A stretch of DNA of 64,000 nt from Streptomyces sp. NBC_00370 (GCF_036084755.1 NZ_CP107968.1:2858501-2922500), one strand, 5' to 3'. Shown: positions 27,386 through 37,861, numbered from the stretch's first letter. Numbers and translations are program-made. Notes: generated from the sequence alone by a model not told the origin.

Positions 27386-27868
27386 TATCGCCGCGCTCGT
27401 CGACATGCCGGTGGACACCGCCAGATACGGCACGCCCACCGCGTAGATGACCGCCGAGCCCAGCACCATCGTGGCCGCCGTGCGCAGCACGGAGCGGTCG
27501 CCGCCGCGCTCGGCCAGCGCACCGACGGCGGCGGCCGCGAGCAGCATGCCGAAGACATAGCCGAGGGAGGCGCCGCCGGGGCCGGAGCTGCCGGCCGAGA
27601 ACCACGGCACGCCCGCGAGACCGACGAGGGTGTAGACGGCGAGGGAGAGGAAGCCCCTGCGGGCACCCAGCGCCGTACCGACGAGGAGCGCAGCGAAGGT
27701 CTGGCCGGTGACCGGCACGGGCGATCCGGGCACGGTGACGGAGAGCTGCGCCGCCACGCCGGTGAGCGCGGCGCCGCCGAGCACCAGCGCGATGTCGCGG
27801 GTGCGGGTGGCCGGCAGGAGGTCGGCGAGGACCGCTCCGGTACGGGGGGCTGCGGCAGCGGTGCTCAT
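27284..27868 (-). CDS. bioY: Biotin transporter substrate-binding component BioY
   Basis: 194-aa membrane S-component of an energy-coupling-factor transporter; BioY alone can take up biotin. About six membrane spans, with the BioY features TVPGSPVPVTGQTFAALLVG and AGVPWFSAGSSGPGG around residues 45-100. No bioM or bioN ATPase/transmembrane partner is adjacent, so it may use a shared ECF module or work alone. Start ATG 27868 has GGAG upstream. A palindrome 27-49 bp upstream is a strong operator candidate. It overlaps the permease 3' end. Confidence 0.93.
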   Translation of the reverse strand: MSTAAAAPRTGAVLADLLPATRTRDIALVLGGAALTGVAAQLSVTVPGSPVPVTGQTFAALLVGTALGARRGFLSLAVYTLVGLAGVPWFSAGSSGPGGASLGYVFGMLLAAAAVGALAERGGDRSVLRTAATMVLGSAVIYAVGVPYLAVSTGMSTSAAISAGLVPFLLGDGLKAALATGAFPAAWTFVNRKG

Positions 27869-27894
27869 CGGGACTCCGGGGAGGTGCGGGGGCG

Positions 27895-27917
27895 GTTACG
27901 GTCAGCCTGACGGTAAC
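27895..27917. promoter_or_regulatory. Palindromic operator candidate upstream of bioY
   Basis: Near-perfect 23-bp palindrome GTTACGGTCAG-C-CTGACGGTAAC centred at 27906; one mismatched pair. Its position just upstream of bioY suggests repression by a biotin regulator such as a TetR-type BioQ; that assignment is inference. Confidence 0.55.
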
Positions 27918-27975
27918 GTACCCGCTCGCGCCGTGGCGCCGTCAGTTGTCCACAAAGCCGAGGTCAGAGCGTTGT

Positions 27976-28002
27976 CGGGGGCCCAACAACACCGGGCCCC
28001 CG
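27976..28002. terminator. Terminator after the DsbA-like gene
   Basis: CGGGGGCCC / GGGCCCCCG, 9-bp stem with a 9-nt loop, about 60 bp after the stop of the minus-strand DsbA-like gene. Confidence 0.6.
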
Positions 28003-28060
28003 CCGCGTCCGCGGGAGCCCGGTGCCGTCCGGTGCTGTCATGTGCCGTCCGTGGGAGAGG

Positions 28061-28693
28061 TCAGTCGAAGACCGGGCCCTGCGTCCTGGTGCGCTTGAGC
28101 TCGTAGAAGCCGGGGATCGAGGCGACCAGCAGCGTGCCGTCCCAGAGCTTCAGCGCCTCCTCGCCCTTCGGGGCGGGCGTGACGACCGGGCCGAAGAAGG
28201 CGACCTGCTCGCCGTCGGCGCCGGGGACGGCGATGACGGGGGTGCCGACCTCCTGGCCGACCTTGTCGATGCCTTCCTGGTGGGAGGCGCGCAGCTCGGT
28301 GTCGTACGTGTCGGAGTCGGCGTAGTCGAGCAGGTCGGCGGGGAGGTCGACGTCCTTGAGCGCGGCGGCGATGGCCTCGCGGGTCGGGCCCTCGCCGTTG
28401 ACGTGGATGTGCGTGCCGAGCGCCGTGTAGAGCTTGCCCACGACCTCGTCGCCGTGCTTCTGCTGGGCGGCGATGACGACACGGACCGGCGCCCACGCCT
28501 TCGTCGCCATCATGTCGCGGTACTCCTCGGGCATCTCGTCGAGGCGCGGCTCGTTCAGCACGGCCAGGCTCATGACGTGCCAGCGGATGTCGAGGTCACG
28601 GCCCTTCTCCACTTCGAGCACCCAGCGCGAGGTCATCCAGGCCCAGGGGCACAGCGGGTCGAACCAGAAGTCGACGGGGGTCTTCTCGGACAT
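28061..28693 (-). CDS. DsbA-family protein, mycothiol-dependent nitroreductase-like
   Basis: 210-aa thioredoxin-fold protein with an all-helical insertion, resembling the Rv2466c/FrnE group. The active-site motif near the N-terminus reads FDPLCPWAW, with Cys15-Pro-Trp-Ala: the second cysteine of the usual CPWC is missing. The cis-Pro region GTPVIAVPG is near residue 155. Rv2466c-type proteins use mycothiol to reduce disulfides or activate nitro-compounds. The single Cys here favours a mixed-disulfide (mycoredoxin-like) mechanism. ATG 28693 has AGAGGAG upstream; divergent from pepN. Confidence 0.88.
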   Translation of the reverse strand: MSEKTPVDFWFDPLCPWAWMTSRWVLEVEKGRDLDIRWHVMSLAVLNEPRLDEMPEEYRDMMATKAWAPVRVVIAAQQKHGDEVVGKLYTALGTHIHVNGEGPTREAIAAALKDVDLPADLLDYADSDTYDTELRASHQEGIDKVGQEVGTPVIAVPGADGEQVAFFGPVVTPAPKGEEALKLWDGTLLVASIPGFYELKRTRTQGPVFD

Positions 28694-28827
28694 GTCTCTC
28701 CTCTTACGGACTGCGGATACACCTCGCTGCGGCAACGTACCGGGCGGCCCGGCGCATTCCCCTTCGCCCCCTGTCAGCACCGCGTGCGAGGATCGGTCCT
28801 GTTCGTACGAGTCCCGAAGGAGTGTCC

Positions 28828-31446
28828 GTGCCCGGTGAGAATCTGTCCCGTGACGAGGCCCGCGAGCGGGCAGCCCTGCTGTCCGTGGACGGGTACGAGA
28901 TCGCCCTCGACCTGCGCTCGGCGCTCGACGCGGAGCCGGGAGCGCAGGACGCGCCCGCCGCGTCCGGTGTGCCCGCGGGTGCGGCAGGGCCCCGTACGTT
29001 CCGGTCGGTGACGACGATCCGCTTCCGGTGCGCCGAGCCCGGGGCCGCGAGCTTCGCGGATCTGATCGCCCCGTCGGTGACGGCCCTGTCGCTGAACGGG
29101 CACGAGCTGGACCCCGCGGCCGTCTTCGACGGCTCACGGATCGCGCTCGACGGCCTCCAGGCGGAGAACGTGCTGGTGGTGGACGCGCAGTGCGCGTACA
29201 GCCGTACGGGCGAGGGCATGCACCGCTTCGTCGACCCGGAGGACGGCGAGGTCTATCTGTACACGCAGTACGAACCGGCCGACGCGCGGCGGGTGTTCGC
29301 CAACTTCGAGCAGCCCGACCTCAAGGCGCCGTACCTGTTCGAGGTGACGGCCCCCGACGGCTGGCAGGTCTGGAGCAACGGCGCCGGGACCCTGACGGAC
29401 GGGGTGTGGCGGTTCGCGGAGACGAAGCCGATCTCGACGTACATCACGGCGGTCGTCGCCGGCCCGTACCACTACGTGAGCGACACCTACCGGCGCGCCC
29501 TGCCGGACGGCTCGACGCTGGAGATCCCGCTCGGCGCGATGTGCCGCAAGGGCCTGGCCCGGCACTTCGACGCGGACGACGTCTTCCTGCTCACCAAGCA
29601 GGGCCTGGACTTCTTCCACGACAACTTCGACTACCCGTACCCGTTCGGCAAGTACGACCAGGCCTTCGTGCCGGAGTACAACCTGGGCGCGATGGAGAAC
29701 CCCGGGCTCGTCACCTTCCGCGAGGAGTACATCTACCGGGGCAAGGTCACCCAGGCGTCGTACGAGCGCCGGGCCAATGTGATCCTGCACGAGATGGCGC
29801 ACATGTGGTTCGGCGACCTGGTCACCATGCGGTGGTGGGACGACCTGTGGCTGAAGGAGTCCTTCGCCGACTACATGGGCGTGTTCGCGATGGTGGAGGC
29901 CACCCGCTTCACCAACGGCTGGACGACCTTCGCCAACAACCGCAAGGCGTGGGCGTACCGCGCCGACCAGCTGCCGTCCACCCACCCGATCACGGCCGAC
30001 ATCCGTGACCTGGAGGACGCGAAGCTCAACTTCGACGGGATCACGTACGCGAAGGGCGCCTCGGTGCTCAAGCAGCTGGTCGCCTACGTCGGCAGGGACG
30101 CCTTCCTGGAGGGCGCCAGGCGCTACTTCAAGCGGCACGCGTACGGCAACACCCGTCTTGAAGACCTGCTGGCCGTGCTGACGGAGACCTCCGGCCGGGA
30201 CCTGGCGGCCTGGTCGCGGGCCTGGCTGGAGACGGCGGGCGTCAACTCCCTGACCCCGCAGGTCGTGTACGACGGCGAGGACCGGATCACGGAACTGGCC
30301 ATCGTCCAGGACGCGGCGGAGGCGTGGCCCGAACTGCGGCCGCACCGGGTGGCGATCGGCCTCTACCGGCGCACACCGGACGGCGGCCTCGACCGGTTCG
30401 CCCGTACGGAGACCGATGTCGTCGGCCCCCGAACGGTCGTGCCGGAGCTGGCGGGCGCCGAGCGGCCCGAGCTGATCCTGGTCAACGACGACGACCTGAC
30501 GTACTGCAAGATCCGCTTCGACGCCGGTTCGCTGGACACCCTGCGCGCGCGGCTCGGTGAGCTGACCGACCCGCTGGCGCGCGCCCTGTGCTGGTCGGCG
30601 CTGTGGAACCTGACCCGGGACGCCCTGATGCCAGCCCGCGACTTCATCGCGCTGGTGCTCGCCCACGCGGGTCGGGAGAGCGACATCGGGGTGCTCCAGA
30701 TGCTGCACGCCTGGGCGCGGTCCGCGCTGACCCGGTACGCGGCGCCGCAGTGGCGCGCGGAGGGCGGGCAGTTGCTCGCCGAGGGCGCGCTGAGCGAGCT
30801 GCGTACGGCGGAGCCGGGCAGCCAGCACCAGCTGACCTGGGCGCGGTTCCTGGCCGCCGTCGCCGCTTCGGACTCCGACTTCCAGCTGCTGCGCGGGCTG
30901 CTGGCGGGCTCGGCCAAGATCGACGGTCTCGATGTCGACCAGGAGCTGCGCTGGACGTTCCTCGAACCGCTCGTGGCGCACGGCCTGGCCGACGAGTCGG
31001 ACGTCGCGGCCGAACTGGCCCGCGACGACACGGCGTCGGGGAAGCGGCACCAGGTGCGGTGCCTGGCGGCCCGGCCGTCCGCCGCCGTCAAGGCGCAGGC
31101 GTGGGCGCAGGTCGTCGAGTCGGACGTCCTGTCGAACGCGCTGGTGGAGGCGACGATCGCGGGCTTCGCCCAGCCCGGCCAGCGGGAGCTGATCGCGCCG
31201 TACGCGGAGCGGTACTTCGAGGCGATCGAGCGGGTGTGGTCGGAGCGTTCGATCCAGATCGGCATGGATGTGGTGAAGGGCCTGTACCCCGATCTCAAGG
31301 ACGACCCGTCGACGCTCGAAGCGACGCGGGCCTGGCTCGCCGCGCACGAGGACGCGGCGCCGGCGCTGCGCAGGCTGGTGACGGAGGCGGCCGACGACCT
31401 GGCGCGGTCCCTGCGCGGTCAGGAGTGCGACGCCGCCGCCGCGTGA
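28828..31446 (+). CDS. pepN: Aminopeptidase N (M1 family), copy 1
   Basis: Zinc metallo-aminopeptidase of 872 aa. The exopeptidase motif GAMEN has Glu290. The zinc site is HEMAH (His321, His325) with Glu322 as catalyst and the third ligand Glu344 in WLKESFADY. The C-terminal ERAP1-like helical domain makes up the second half. Start is GTG 28828 (VPGENLSRDEA), 6 bases after GAAGGAG; the GTG at 28822 is too close to it. A 10-12 residue Ala/Gly-rich insertion near residue 40 distinguishes it from the second copy at 37988. Confidence 0.95.
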   Translation: MPGENLSRDEARERAALLSVDGYEIALDLRSALDAEPGAQDAPAASGVPAGAAGPRTFRSVTTIRFRCAEPGAASFADLIAPSVTALSLNGHELDPAAVFDGSRIALDGLQAENVLVVDAQCAYSRTGEGMHRFVDPEDGEVYLYTQYEPADARRVFANFEQPDLKAPYLFEVTAPDGWQVWSNGAGTLTDGVWRFAETKPISTYITAVVAGPYHYVSDTYRRALPDGSTLEIPLGAMCRKGLARHFDADDVFLLTKQGLDFFHDNFDYPYPFGKYDQAFVPEYNLGAMENPGLVTFREEYIYRGKVTQASYERRANVILHEMAHMWFGDLVTMRWWDDLWLKESFADYMGVFAMVEATRFTNGWTTFANNRKAWAYRADQLPSTHPITADIRDLEDAKLNFDGITYAKGASVLKQLVAYVGRDAFLEGARRYFKRHAYGNTRLEDLLAVLTETSGRDLAAWSRAWLETAGVNSLTPQVVYDGEDRITELAIVQDAAEAWPELRPHRVAIGLYRRTPDGGLDRFARTETDVVGPRTVVPELAGAERPELILVNDDDLTYCKIRFDAGSLDTLRARLGELTDPLARALCWSALWNLTRDALMPARDFIALVLAHAGRESDIGVLQMLHAWARSALTRYAAPQWRAEGGQLLAEGALSELRTAEPGSQHQLTWARFLAAVAASDSDFQLLRGLLAGSAKIDGLDVDQELRWTFLEPLVAHGLADESDVAAELARDDTASGKRHQVRCLAARPSAAVKAQAWAQVVESDVLSNALVEATIAGFAQPGQRELIAPYAERYFEAIERVWSERSIQIGMDVVKGLYPDLKDDPSTLEATRAWLAAHEDAAPALRRLVTEAADDLARSLRGQECDAAAA

Positions 31447-31562
31447 GCGGCAGAACGTGATCGGCAGTCGAACGTCCGTACTTTAGGACGAGCTTGTCCG
31501 GTTATGTCGACGAACGCGTAACAGGGGTTAGCGGAGGGTGAGCGCGCGGGGAGACCCGGGAC

Positions 31563-32648
31563 ATGAACAACAACACCCCCGTCACCCCCTGCCCCTTGAG
31601 CCACCTCACCGAAGGCGTGCGGCTGCGCGTGCTGTCGCTCGCCCAGCTCCGTGAGCACGGCGTGCCCGCCGCCAAGGCGCACGCGCAGTGCAGGCCCGAC
31701 GGCCCCTGGCAGCAACTGCTGCCGGGGGTCTGTCTGTTGCACCAGGGTCCGCCGACCGGCGAGGAGCGGCTGCACGCCGCGCTGCTGTACGCGGGCCGGC
31801 CGAGCCCGGAGGGCGCGGCGGGGGTCCCCACGCAACCGTCGGACGGGTCCCGGGCCGCCGACGGGCCCCGGCCGCCCGCCGACTTCCCGTACGGCGCCGC
31901 GATGATCACCGGTCCCGCCGCGCTGGCGCTGTACGGCTTCGAGTCGGCGCCCTCGCCGCACGCCCTCGACACCGTCGACGTGCTCGTGGCGCGCACCCGG
32001 CGGCTGCGCTCCACGGGCTTCGCCCGGCTGATCCGTACACATGCCCTGCCCCGGTCCGTTTCGCTCACCGGTGTGCCGGTCGCGCCGGTGGCGCGTGCGG
32101 TGGCCGACGCGGTCGCCGACCTGTCCGAAGCGGCGGCGGTCGGGCTGCTGCTGGCCGAGGCCGTCCGCGGCGGCTACTGCGAACCGTCGGCGCTGGTGCG
32201 GGAGTTGAATCAGGCGAGGCTGCTGGCCCGGCCGCACGTGGTCGAGGCGGTGGACGCGCTGCTCGCCGAGGGCCGGGCACTGGCGGAGGGCCGGCTGTAC
32301 GAGATGGTGTTCCTGAACGGGCTGCCCGACCCGGTGTGGAACGTGGAACTGCGGCTGCCCGGCGGTCCTTCGCTGGGCTGCGTGGACGCGTACTGGCCGG
32401 AACAGGCCGTCGCCGTCGAGTTGGACACCCGGGCGCCCCGGCAGGGCGGTGCGGGCGAGGACGAGGCGCTGTGGTCGCGGTACGCGCGCAAGCGCGAGCA
32501 CCTGGAGCGGCTGGGTGTCACGGTCGTCCATCTCACCCCCCGCAAGCTGCGCGAATCGCTCGACCAGCAGGCCACGGTGGTGCGTACGGCACTGAGCGCG
32601 GCGGACGACCGCGATCCCGCCGCATACGTACTCGTCCTGCCCAGGTGA
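31563..32648 (+). CDS. AbiEi-like / Vsr-fold nuclease-like protein (orphan)
   Basis: 361 aa. The N-terminal third (residues 15-130) resembles the winged-helix AbiEi antitoxin fold found in many actinobacterial proteins: LSLAQLREHGVPAAKAHAQ, then QQLLPGVCLLH and ITGPAALALYGFE. The C-terminal ~100 residues look like a small PD-(D/E)XK nuclease of the DUF559/Vsr type: Glu in GRLYEMVF, VDAYWPEQAVAVELDT, then a Lys/Arg helix KREHLERLGVTVVHLTP. No AbiEii toxin gene is adjacent. GGGGAGA precedes the ATG. Function is unknown; the domain calls are by pattern only. Confidence 0.7.
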   Translation: MNNNTPVTPCPLSHLTEGVRLRVLSLAQLREHGVPAAKAHAQCRPDGPWQQLLPGVCLLHQGPPTGEERLHAALLYAGRPSPEGAAGVPTQPSDGSRAADGPRPPADFPYGAAMITGPAALALYGFESAPSPHALDTVDVLVARTRRLRSTGFARLIRTHALPRSVSLTGVPVAPVARAVADAVADLSEAAAVGLLLAEAVRGGYCEPSALVRELNQARLLARPHVVEAVDALLAEGRALAEGRLYEMVFLNGLPDPVWNVELRLPGGPSLGCVDAYWPEQAVAVELDTRAPRQGGAGEDEALWSRYARKREHLERLGVTVVHLTPRKLRESLDQQATVVRTALSAADDRDPAAYVLVLPR

Positions 32649-32809
32649 CCGGTTCGTCCCCCTTGGCGTGGGAGTGACGGTGGCGGGTCTCCGCCATGTC
32701 CAGATCACGTAGCTGTCAACCCTGCACAAATCCCTGTCGATTAGGTAAAGCTGAGCGGTCATCCGGTGCCGAAATCCGGACTGTTCCTTTACACAACACA
32801 GGGATGCTG

Positions 32810-35800
32810 ATGACCTCCGAATCCGAGAGATCCATATCCGGGCCGAGACGCGTGTCCCGGGTCGCGGCTGCCGCCGGACTGGCGGCAGCGCTGATCGCCT
32901 CCGGTGCTGTGCCCGCGTTCTCAGCGACGGGCGCCGACGACCCGGCCGCCCGCCCGAACGTCAAGCCGAGCGTCTCCCCCTCCGACAAACTCGGGGCGGT
33001 CGACGCCGACGTACTCGCCAAGGCCGAGGCCACGGGCGAGAAGAACGTCACGCTGATGGTCGCGACGGCGCCCGGGGCGACCGAGCAGGTCGCCGGTCAA
33101 CTCGACGCCGTGCAGGGCGCTTCGGTCGGCAAGACGTACGACAAGCTCGGATACGTACGCGCCACGCTGCCGACCTCCAGGGCGAAGGCCGCGATCAAGG
33201 CGGCGTCGAAACTCTCCTCCGTCCAGGGCATCGATCTCAAGCAGGAGATCAAGCTGGACGACCCGTCGCCCGCCGGCACCACGGCCGACGGGGCGAAGGC
33301 GGCCAAGGGTAAGAACTCGGCCACCAAGACCTACCCCGGCCCGGACAAGCACACCCCGGCGAAGAACCCGTACAACCCCTCCTTCGAGACCGGCGCCGTC
33401 GACTTCGTCAAGCAGCATCCCAAGGCGGACGGCCGCGGCGTCACCATCGGCATCCTCGACTCCGGCATCGACCTGGGGCACCCCGCACTGCAGAAGACCA
33501 GCACCGGCGCCCGCAAGGTCGTCGACTGGGTCACCTCCACCGACCCGGTGGCCGACGGCGACGCCACCTGGCGCCGGATGAACGCCGCTGTCAGCGGGCC
33601 GGTGTTCACGGCCGCGGGCCGTACCTGGAAGGCCCCCGCCGGCTCGTTCGACTACAGCACCTTCTCCGAGGCGGCCACCCTCGGCGGTGACGAGGCGGGC
33701 GACCTCAACAGGGACGGCGACACGACCGACACCTGGGGCGTGCTCTACGACCCGGCCAAGGGCACCGTGCGCGTCGACCTCAACAACAACGCCGACTTCA
33801 CCGACGACACCGCGATGAAGCCGTACAAGGACAAGTTCCAGATCGGCTACTTCGGCAAGGACGACCCGAGGACCGCGGTCGTCGAGCGCGTGCCGTTCGT
33901 CGTCGAGATCCGCAAGGACGTCGTCATCGACGCCGCGGGCACCACGTCCGACTACGTCAACATCGGTGTCATCCAGGCCGAGCACGGCACGCACGTCGGC
34001 GGCATCACCGCCGCCAACGGCCTGTTCGGCGGCAAGATGGACGGCGCGGCGCCCGGCGCCCAGCTCGTCTCGTCCCGCGCCTGCTCCTGGGGCGGCGGCT
34101 GCACCAACATCGCGCTGACCGAGGGCATGCTCGACCTCGTCGCCAACCGCGGTGTGGACATCGTCAACATGTCCATCGGCGGGCTGCCCCCGCTGAACGA
34201 CGCCAACAACGCGCGCACCCTGCTCTACACCCGGCTGATCGACACCTACGGTGTCCAGCTGGTCATCTCGGCGGGCAACGACGGCCCCGGCACCAACACC
34301 ATCAGCGACCCGGCCCTGGCCGACAAGGTCATCTCCGTCGGCGCGACCATCTCCAAGGACACCTGGGCGGCCGACTACGGCTCCGGCGTGACCAAGAAGA
34401 ACGCCATGATGCCGTTCTCCGCACGCGGCCCGCGCGAGGACGGCGGTCTCACGCCGACCATCAGCGCACCGGGCGCCGCGATCAACAGCACCCAGACCTG
34501 GCTGCCGGGCTCGCCCGTCGCCGAGGCCGGGTACCAGCTCCCGCCCGGCTACTCGATGCTCCAGGGCACCTCGATGGCCTCCCCGCAGGCGGCCGGCGCG
34601 AGCGCGCTGCTGCTCTCCGCCGCCAAGCAGAAGCACATCGACCTCACCCCGGCGCGCCTGCGCACCGCGCTCACCAGCAGCGCCAAGAAGATCGACGGCG
34701 TGCAGGCCCATGAGCAGGGCGCGGGCCTGATCGACGTCGTCGGCGCGTGGAAGTCCGTGCAGCGCGGCGTCGACGCCCACGAGTACGCGGTCAAGGCACC
34801 GGTCGACAGCGCGCTCGACTTCGCGCTCGTGGACCCGGGCTTCGGCCCCGGCATCTACGACCGCGAGGGCGGTCTGAAGGTCGGCAAGGCCAAGACGTAC
34901 GACGTCACCATCACCCGCACCACGGGCCCCAAGGGCGCCCTGGAGCACCAGCTCAGCTGGAAGTACGACGACGGCACCTTCCGGCTGCTCAGCAGCGGCA
35001 AGGTGCGGCTGCCGCTGAACCAGCCGGTGACCGTGACCGTGCAGGCCAGGCCCGGCTCGACCGGTGTGCACAGCGCCATCCTGCAGGCCGACGACAAGCG
35101 CACGGAGGGGATCGACAAGCAGATCCTCGCCACCGTCGTCGTCTCCAAGGACCTGGTGAAGCCCGGCTACACGTTCTCGGCGTCCGGCTCGGTGCAGCGC
35201 AACTCCACCAAGTCGTACTTCATCACCGTCCCCGAGGGCGCGAAGTCCCTTGAGGTCGCCCTCGGCGGACTCGCCAAGGGCAGCCAGACCCGGTTCATCG
35301 CCATCCACCCGTACGGCGTTCCGGTCGACGACACCACGACGACCATGTGCTACCCGAACTATGTGAACCCGGCCAACGTCTGCCGTCCGGATCTGCGTTC
35401 GTACACGGACCCGCTGCCGGGCGTCTGGGAGATCGAGGTCGAGGCGCGGCGTACGTCGCCGCTGCTCGACAACAAGTACAAGCTGGACGCGACCGTGCTC
35501 GGCGTCACCTTCGACCCGGCCGTGACCACCCTCCCCGAGGCCAAGATCGGCACCCCGACCCCGGTGGAGTGGAAGGTCACCAACGGGTTCGCGCCGATTG
35601 ACGGCAAGCTCTCCGGCGGCTCGCTCGGCTCCGCGAAGGTGGACCGTCCGACGATCGCGCAGGGCGAGCAGCAGGTGACCACCGTCACCGTTCCCGCGGG
35701 CGCCGAGCGGCTCGACGTCGCGATCGGCAACCCCGCAGACACGGGCGCCGACCTGGACCTGACCGTCCTCAAGGACGGCGTGACGGTCGGGCAGTCGGCG

Positions 35801-36127
35801 GACGGCGACTCGGAGGAGGCCGTCAGTCTGGCCGAGCCCGCGGCCGGTACGTACACGATCCTGGTGGACGGCTACTCCGTACCCACGGGGTCGACCGCCT
35901 TCGACTACCGCGACGTGTACTACTCGGCGTCGCTCGGTTCGATCCAGGTGGACGAGGCGCAGCCGGTGAAGCTCGCCAACGGCGCCTCGGCGCAGGTATC
36001 GGCCGATGTCGTGGTGAGCAGCGCGGCCCCCGAGGGCCGGCAGTTCTTCGGTGATGTCCGACTGCTGAACGCACGCGGCACGGTCGCTGGCTCCGGCAGC
36101 GTCGTCATCGAGAGCGTCACTCCGTAA
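32810..36127 (+). CDS. Secreted S8 (subtilisin-like) serine protease
   Basis: 1105 aa. Sec signal peptide: basic RRVSRV, hydrophobic AAAAGLAAALIASGAVPA, cleavage around AFSA. A propeptide follows (residues 60-150). Catalytic triad: Asp217 (ILDSGIDLGHP), His392 (EHGTHVGG), Ser588 (QGTSMASPQ). About 175 residues separate Asp and His, far more than in subtilisin, and contain acidic Ca-loop-like segments DLNRDGDTTD and DLNNNADFTDD. The last ~500 residues are beta-rich, PPC-like domains. It resembles large Streptomyces tripeptidyl-peptidase-type subtilases. Start ATG 32810 lacks a strong Shine-Dalgarno; ATG 32804 is an alternative. Confidence 0.92.
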   Translation: MTSESERSISGPRRVSRVAAAAGLAAALIASGAVPAFSATGADDPAARPNVKPSVSPSDKLGAVDADVLAKAEATGEKNVTLMVATAPGATEQVAGQLDAVQGASVGKTYDKLGYVRATLPTSRAKAAIKAASKLSSVQGIDLKQEIKLDDPSPAGTTADGAKAAKGKNSATKTYPGPDKHTPAKNPYNPSFETGAVDFVKQHPKADGRGVTIGILDSGIDLGHPALQKTSTGARKVVDWVTSTDPVADGDATWRRMNAAVSGPVFTAAGRTWKAPAGSFDYSTFSEAATLGGDEAGDLNRDGDTTDTWGVLYDPAKGTVRVDLNNNADFTDDTAMKPYKDKFQIGYFGKDDPRTAVVERVPFVVEIRKDVVIDAAGTTSDYVNIGVIQAEHGTHVGGITAANGLFGGKMDGAAPGAQLVSSRACSWGGGCTNIALTEGMLDLVANRGVDIVNMSIGGLPPLNDANNARTLLYTRLIDTYGVQLVISAGNDGPGTNTISDPALADKVISVGATISKDTWAADYGSGVTKKNAMMPFSARGPREDGGLTPTISAPGAAINSTQTWLPGSPVAEAGYQLPPGYSMLQGTSMASPQAAGASALLLSAAKQKHIDLTPARLRTALTSSAKKIDGVQAHEQGAGLIDVVGAWKSVQRGVDAHEYAVKAPVDSALDFALVDPGFGPGIYDREGGLKVGKAKTYDVTITRTTGPKGALEHQLSWKYDDGTFRLLSSGKVRLPLNQPVTVTVQARPGSTGVHSAILQADDKRTEGIDKQILATVVVSKDLVKPGYTFSASGSVQRNSTKSYFITVPEGAKSLEVALGGLAKGSQTRFIAIHPYGVPVDDTTTTMCYPNYVNPANVCRPDLRSYTDPLPGVWEIEVEARRTSPLLDNKYKLDATVLGVTFDPAVTTLPEAKIGTPTPVEWKVTNGFAPIDGKLSGGSLGSAKVDRPTIAQGEQQVTTVTVPAGAERLDVAIGNPADTGADLDLTVLKDGVTVGQSADGDSEEAVSLAEPAAGTYTILVDGYSVPTGSTAFDYRDVYYSASLGSIQVDEAQPVKLANGASAQVSADVVVSSAAPEGRQFFGDVRLLNARGTVAGSGSVVIESVTP

Positions 36128-36142
36128 CACCCGCTGTCCAGG

Positions 36143-36171
36143 GGGCGGGCGTCCGTGACGGGCGCCCGCCC
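36143..36171. terminator. Terminator after the S8 protease
   Basis: GGGCGGGCGTCC / GGGCGCCCGCCC, 12-bp stem with one G-T pair and a 5-nt loop, 16 bp past the stop. Confidence 0.7.
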
Positions 36172-36195
36172 TCCGGCATGTGGACAATGGAGTAG

Positions 36196-37305
<1,110 letters not shown>

Positions 37306-37363
37306 GCCGCCCGGCCCTGTTCCCCCTGGCCGGTCCCGGCCGGTCCTGGCTGGTCCGGCCCGC

Positions 37364-37861
37364 TCAGTCCCTGCGCACCTCGTAGAGGAAGCAGCCGTAC
37401 TCGACGGCCCGGACGTGGACGAGCGCCACGGCCGGGTCGGCGAAGGCCTCGGTGAACTTCTCGTCGAACGCCGCCTCAGCGGCGCGGGGGATCTCCAGCA
37501 GGCTGCCGCCGAGGATGTGCCCGTCGTAGCCGTAGCGCCGTACGGTGCGCAGCGCGCCGGGGGCGCCGAGCGGACAGCCGTCGCCGTCCGTGGGACCCGG
37601 GCACTCCTCGGCGTGGATGAAGACGGGCCCCTGCTCGTCGTAGGCCCCCGGGGCGGCCGAGGTCTCGGCCGCCCAGCGGCGCAGCGGGGCGTAGGAGACG
37701 AGCGCGAGGCGTTCGCCCGCCCGGCTGCGCCGCAGGCAGCAGCGCAGCGGGGCGCCGCCCTCGTCGTCGGTGAACGGGGCCAGGGGGCGGCCCGCGTCGT
37801 CGCGGTCACGGAGTTCCTTGAGTGCGGTCTGTCCGACCGGCCGTGCGTGGTAAGTGGTCAC
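37364..37861 (-). CDS. DUF1203 family protein
   Basis: 165-aa soluble protein of the DUF1203 family, unknown function. Recognisable features are APLRCCLRRSRAGERLALVSY and the GPVFIHAEECPGP segment with conserved His and Cys. Several Cys (in CC, EC and GC contexts) could bind a metal, which is inference. The ATG lies 127 bp from the divergently transcribed second aminopeptidase gene; the two promoters share that gap. Convergent with asd. Confidence 0.8.
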   Translation of the reverse strand: MTTYHARPVGQTALKELRDRDDAGRPLAPFTDDEGGAPLRCCLRRSRAGERLALVSYAPLRRWAAETSAAPGAYDEQGPVFIHAEECPGPTDGDGCPLGAPGALRTVRRYGYDGHILGGSLLEIPRAAEAAFDEKFTEAFADPAVALVHVRAVEYGCFLYEVRRD

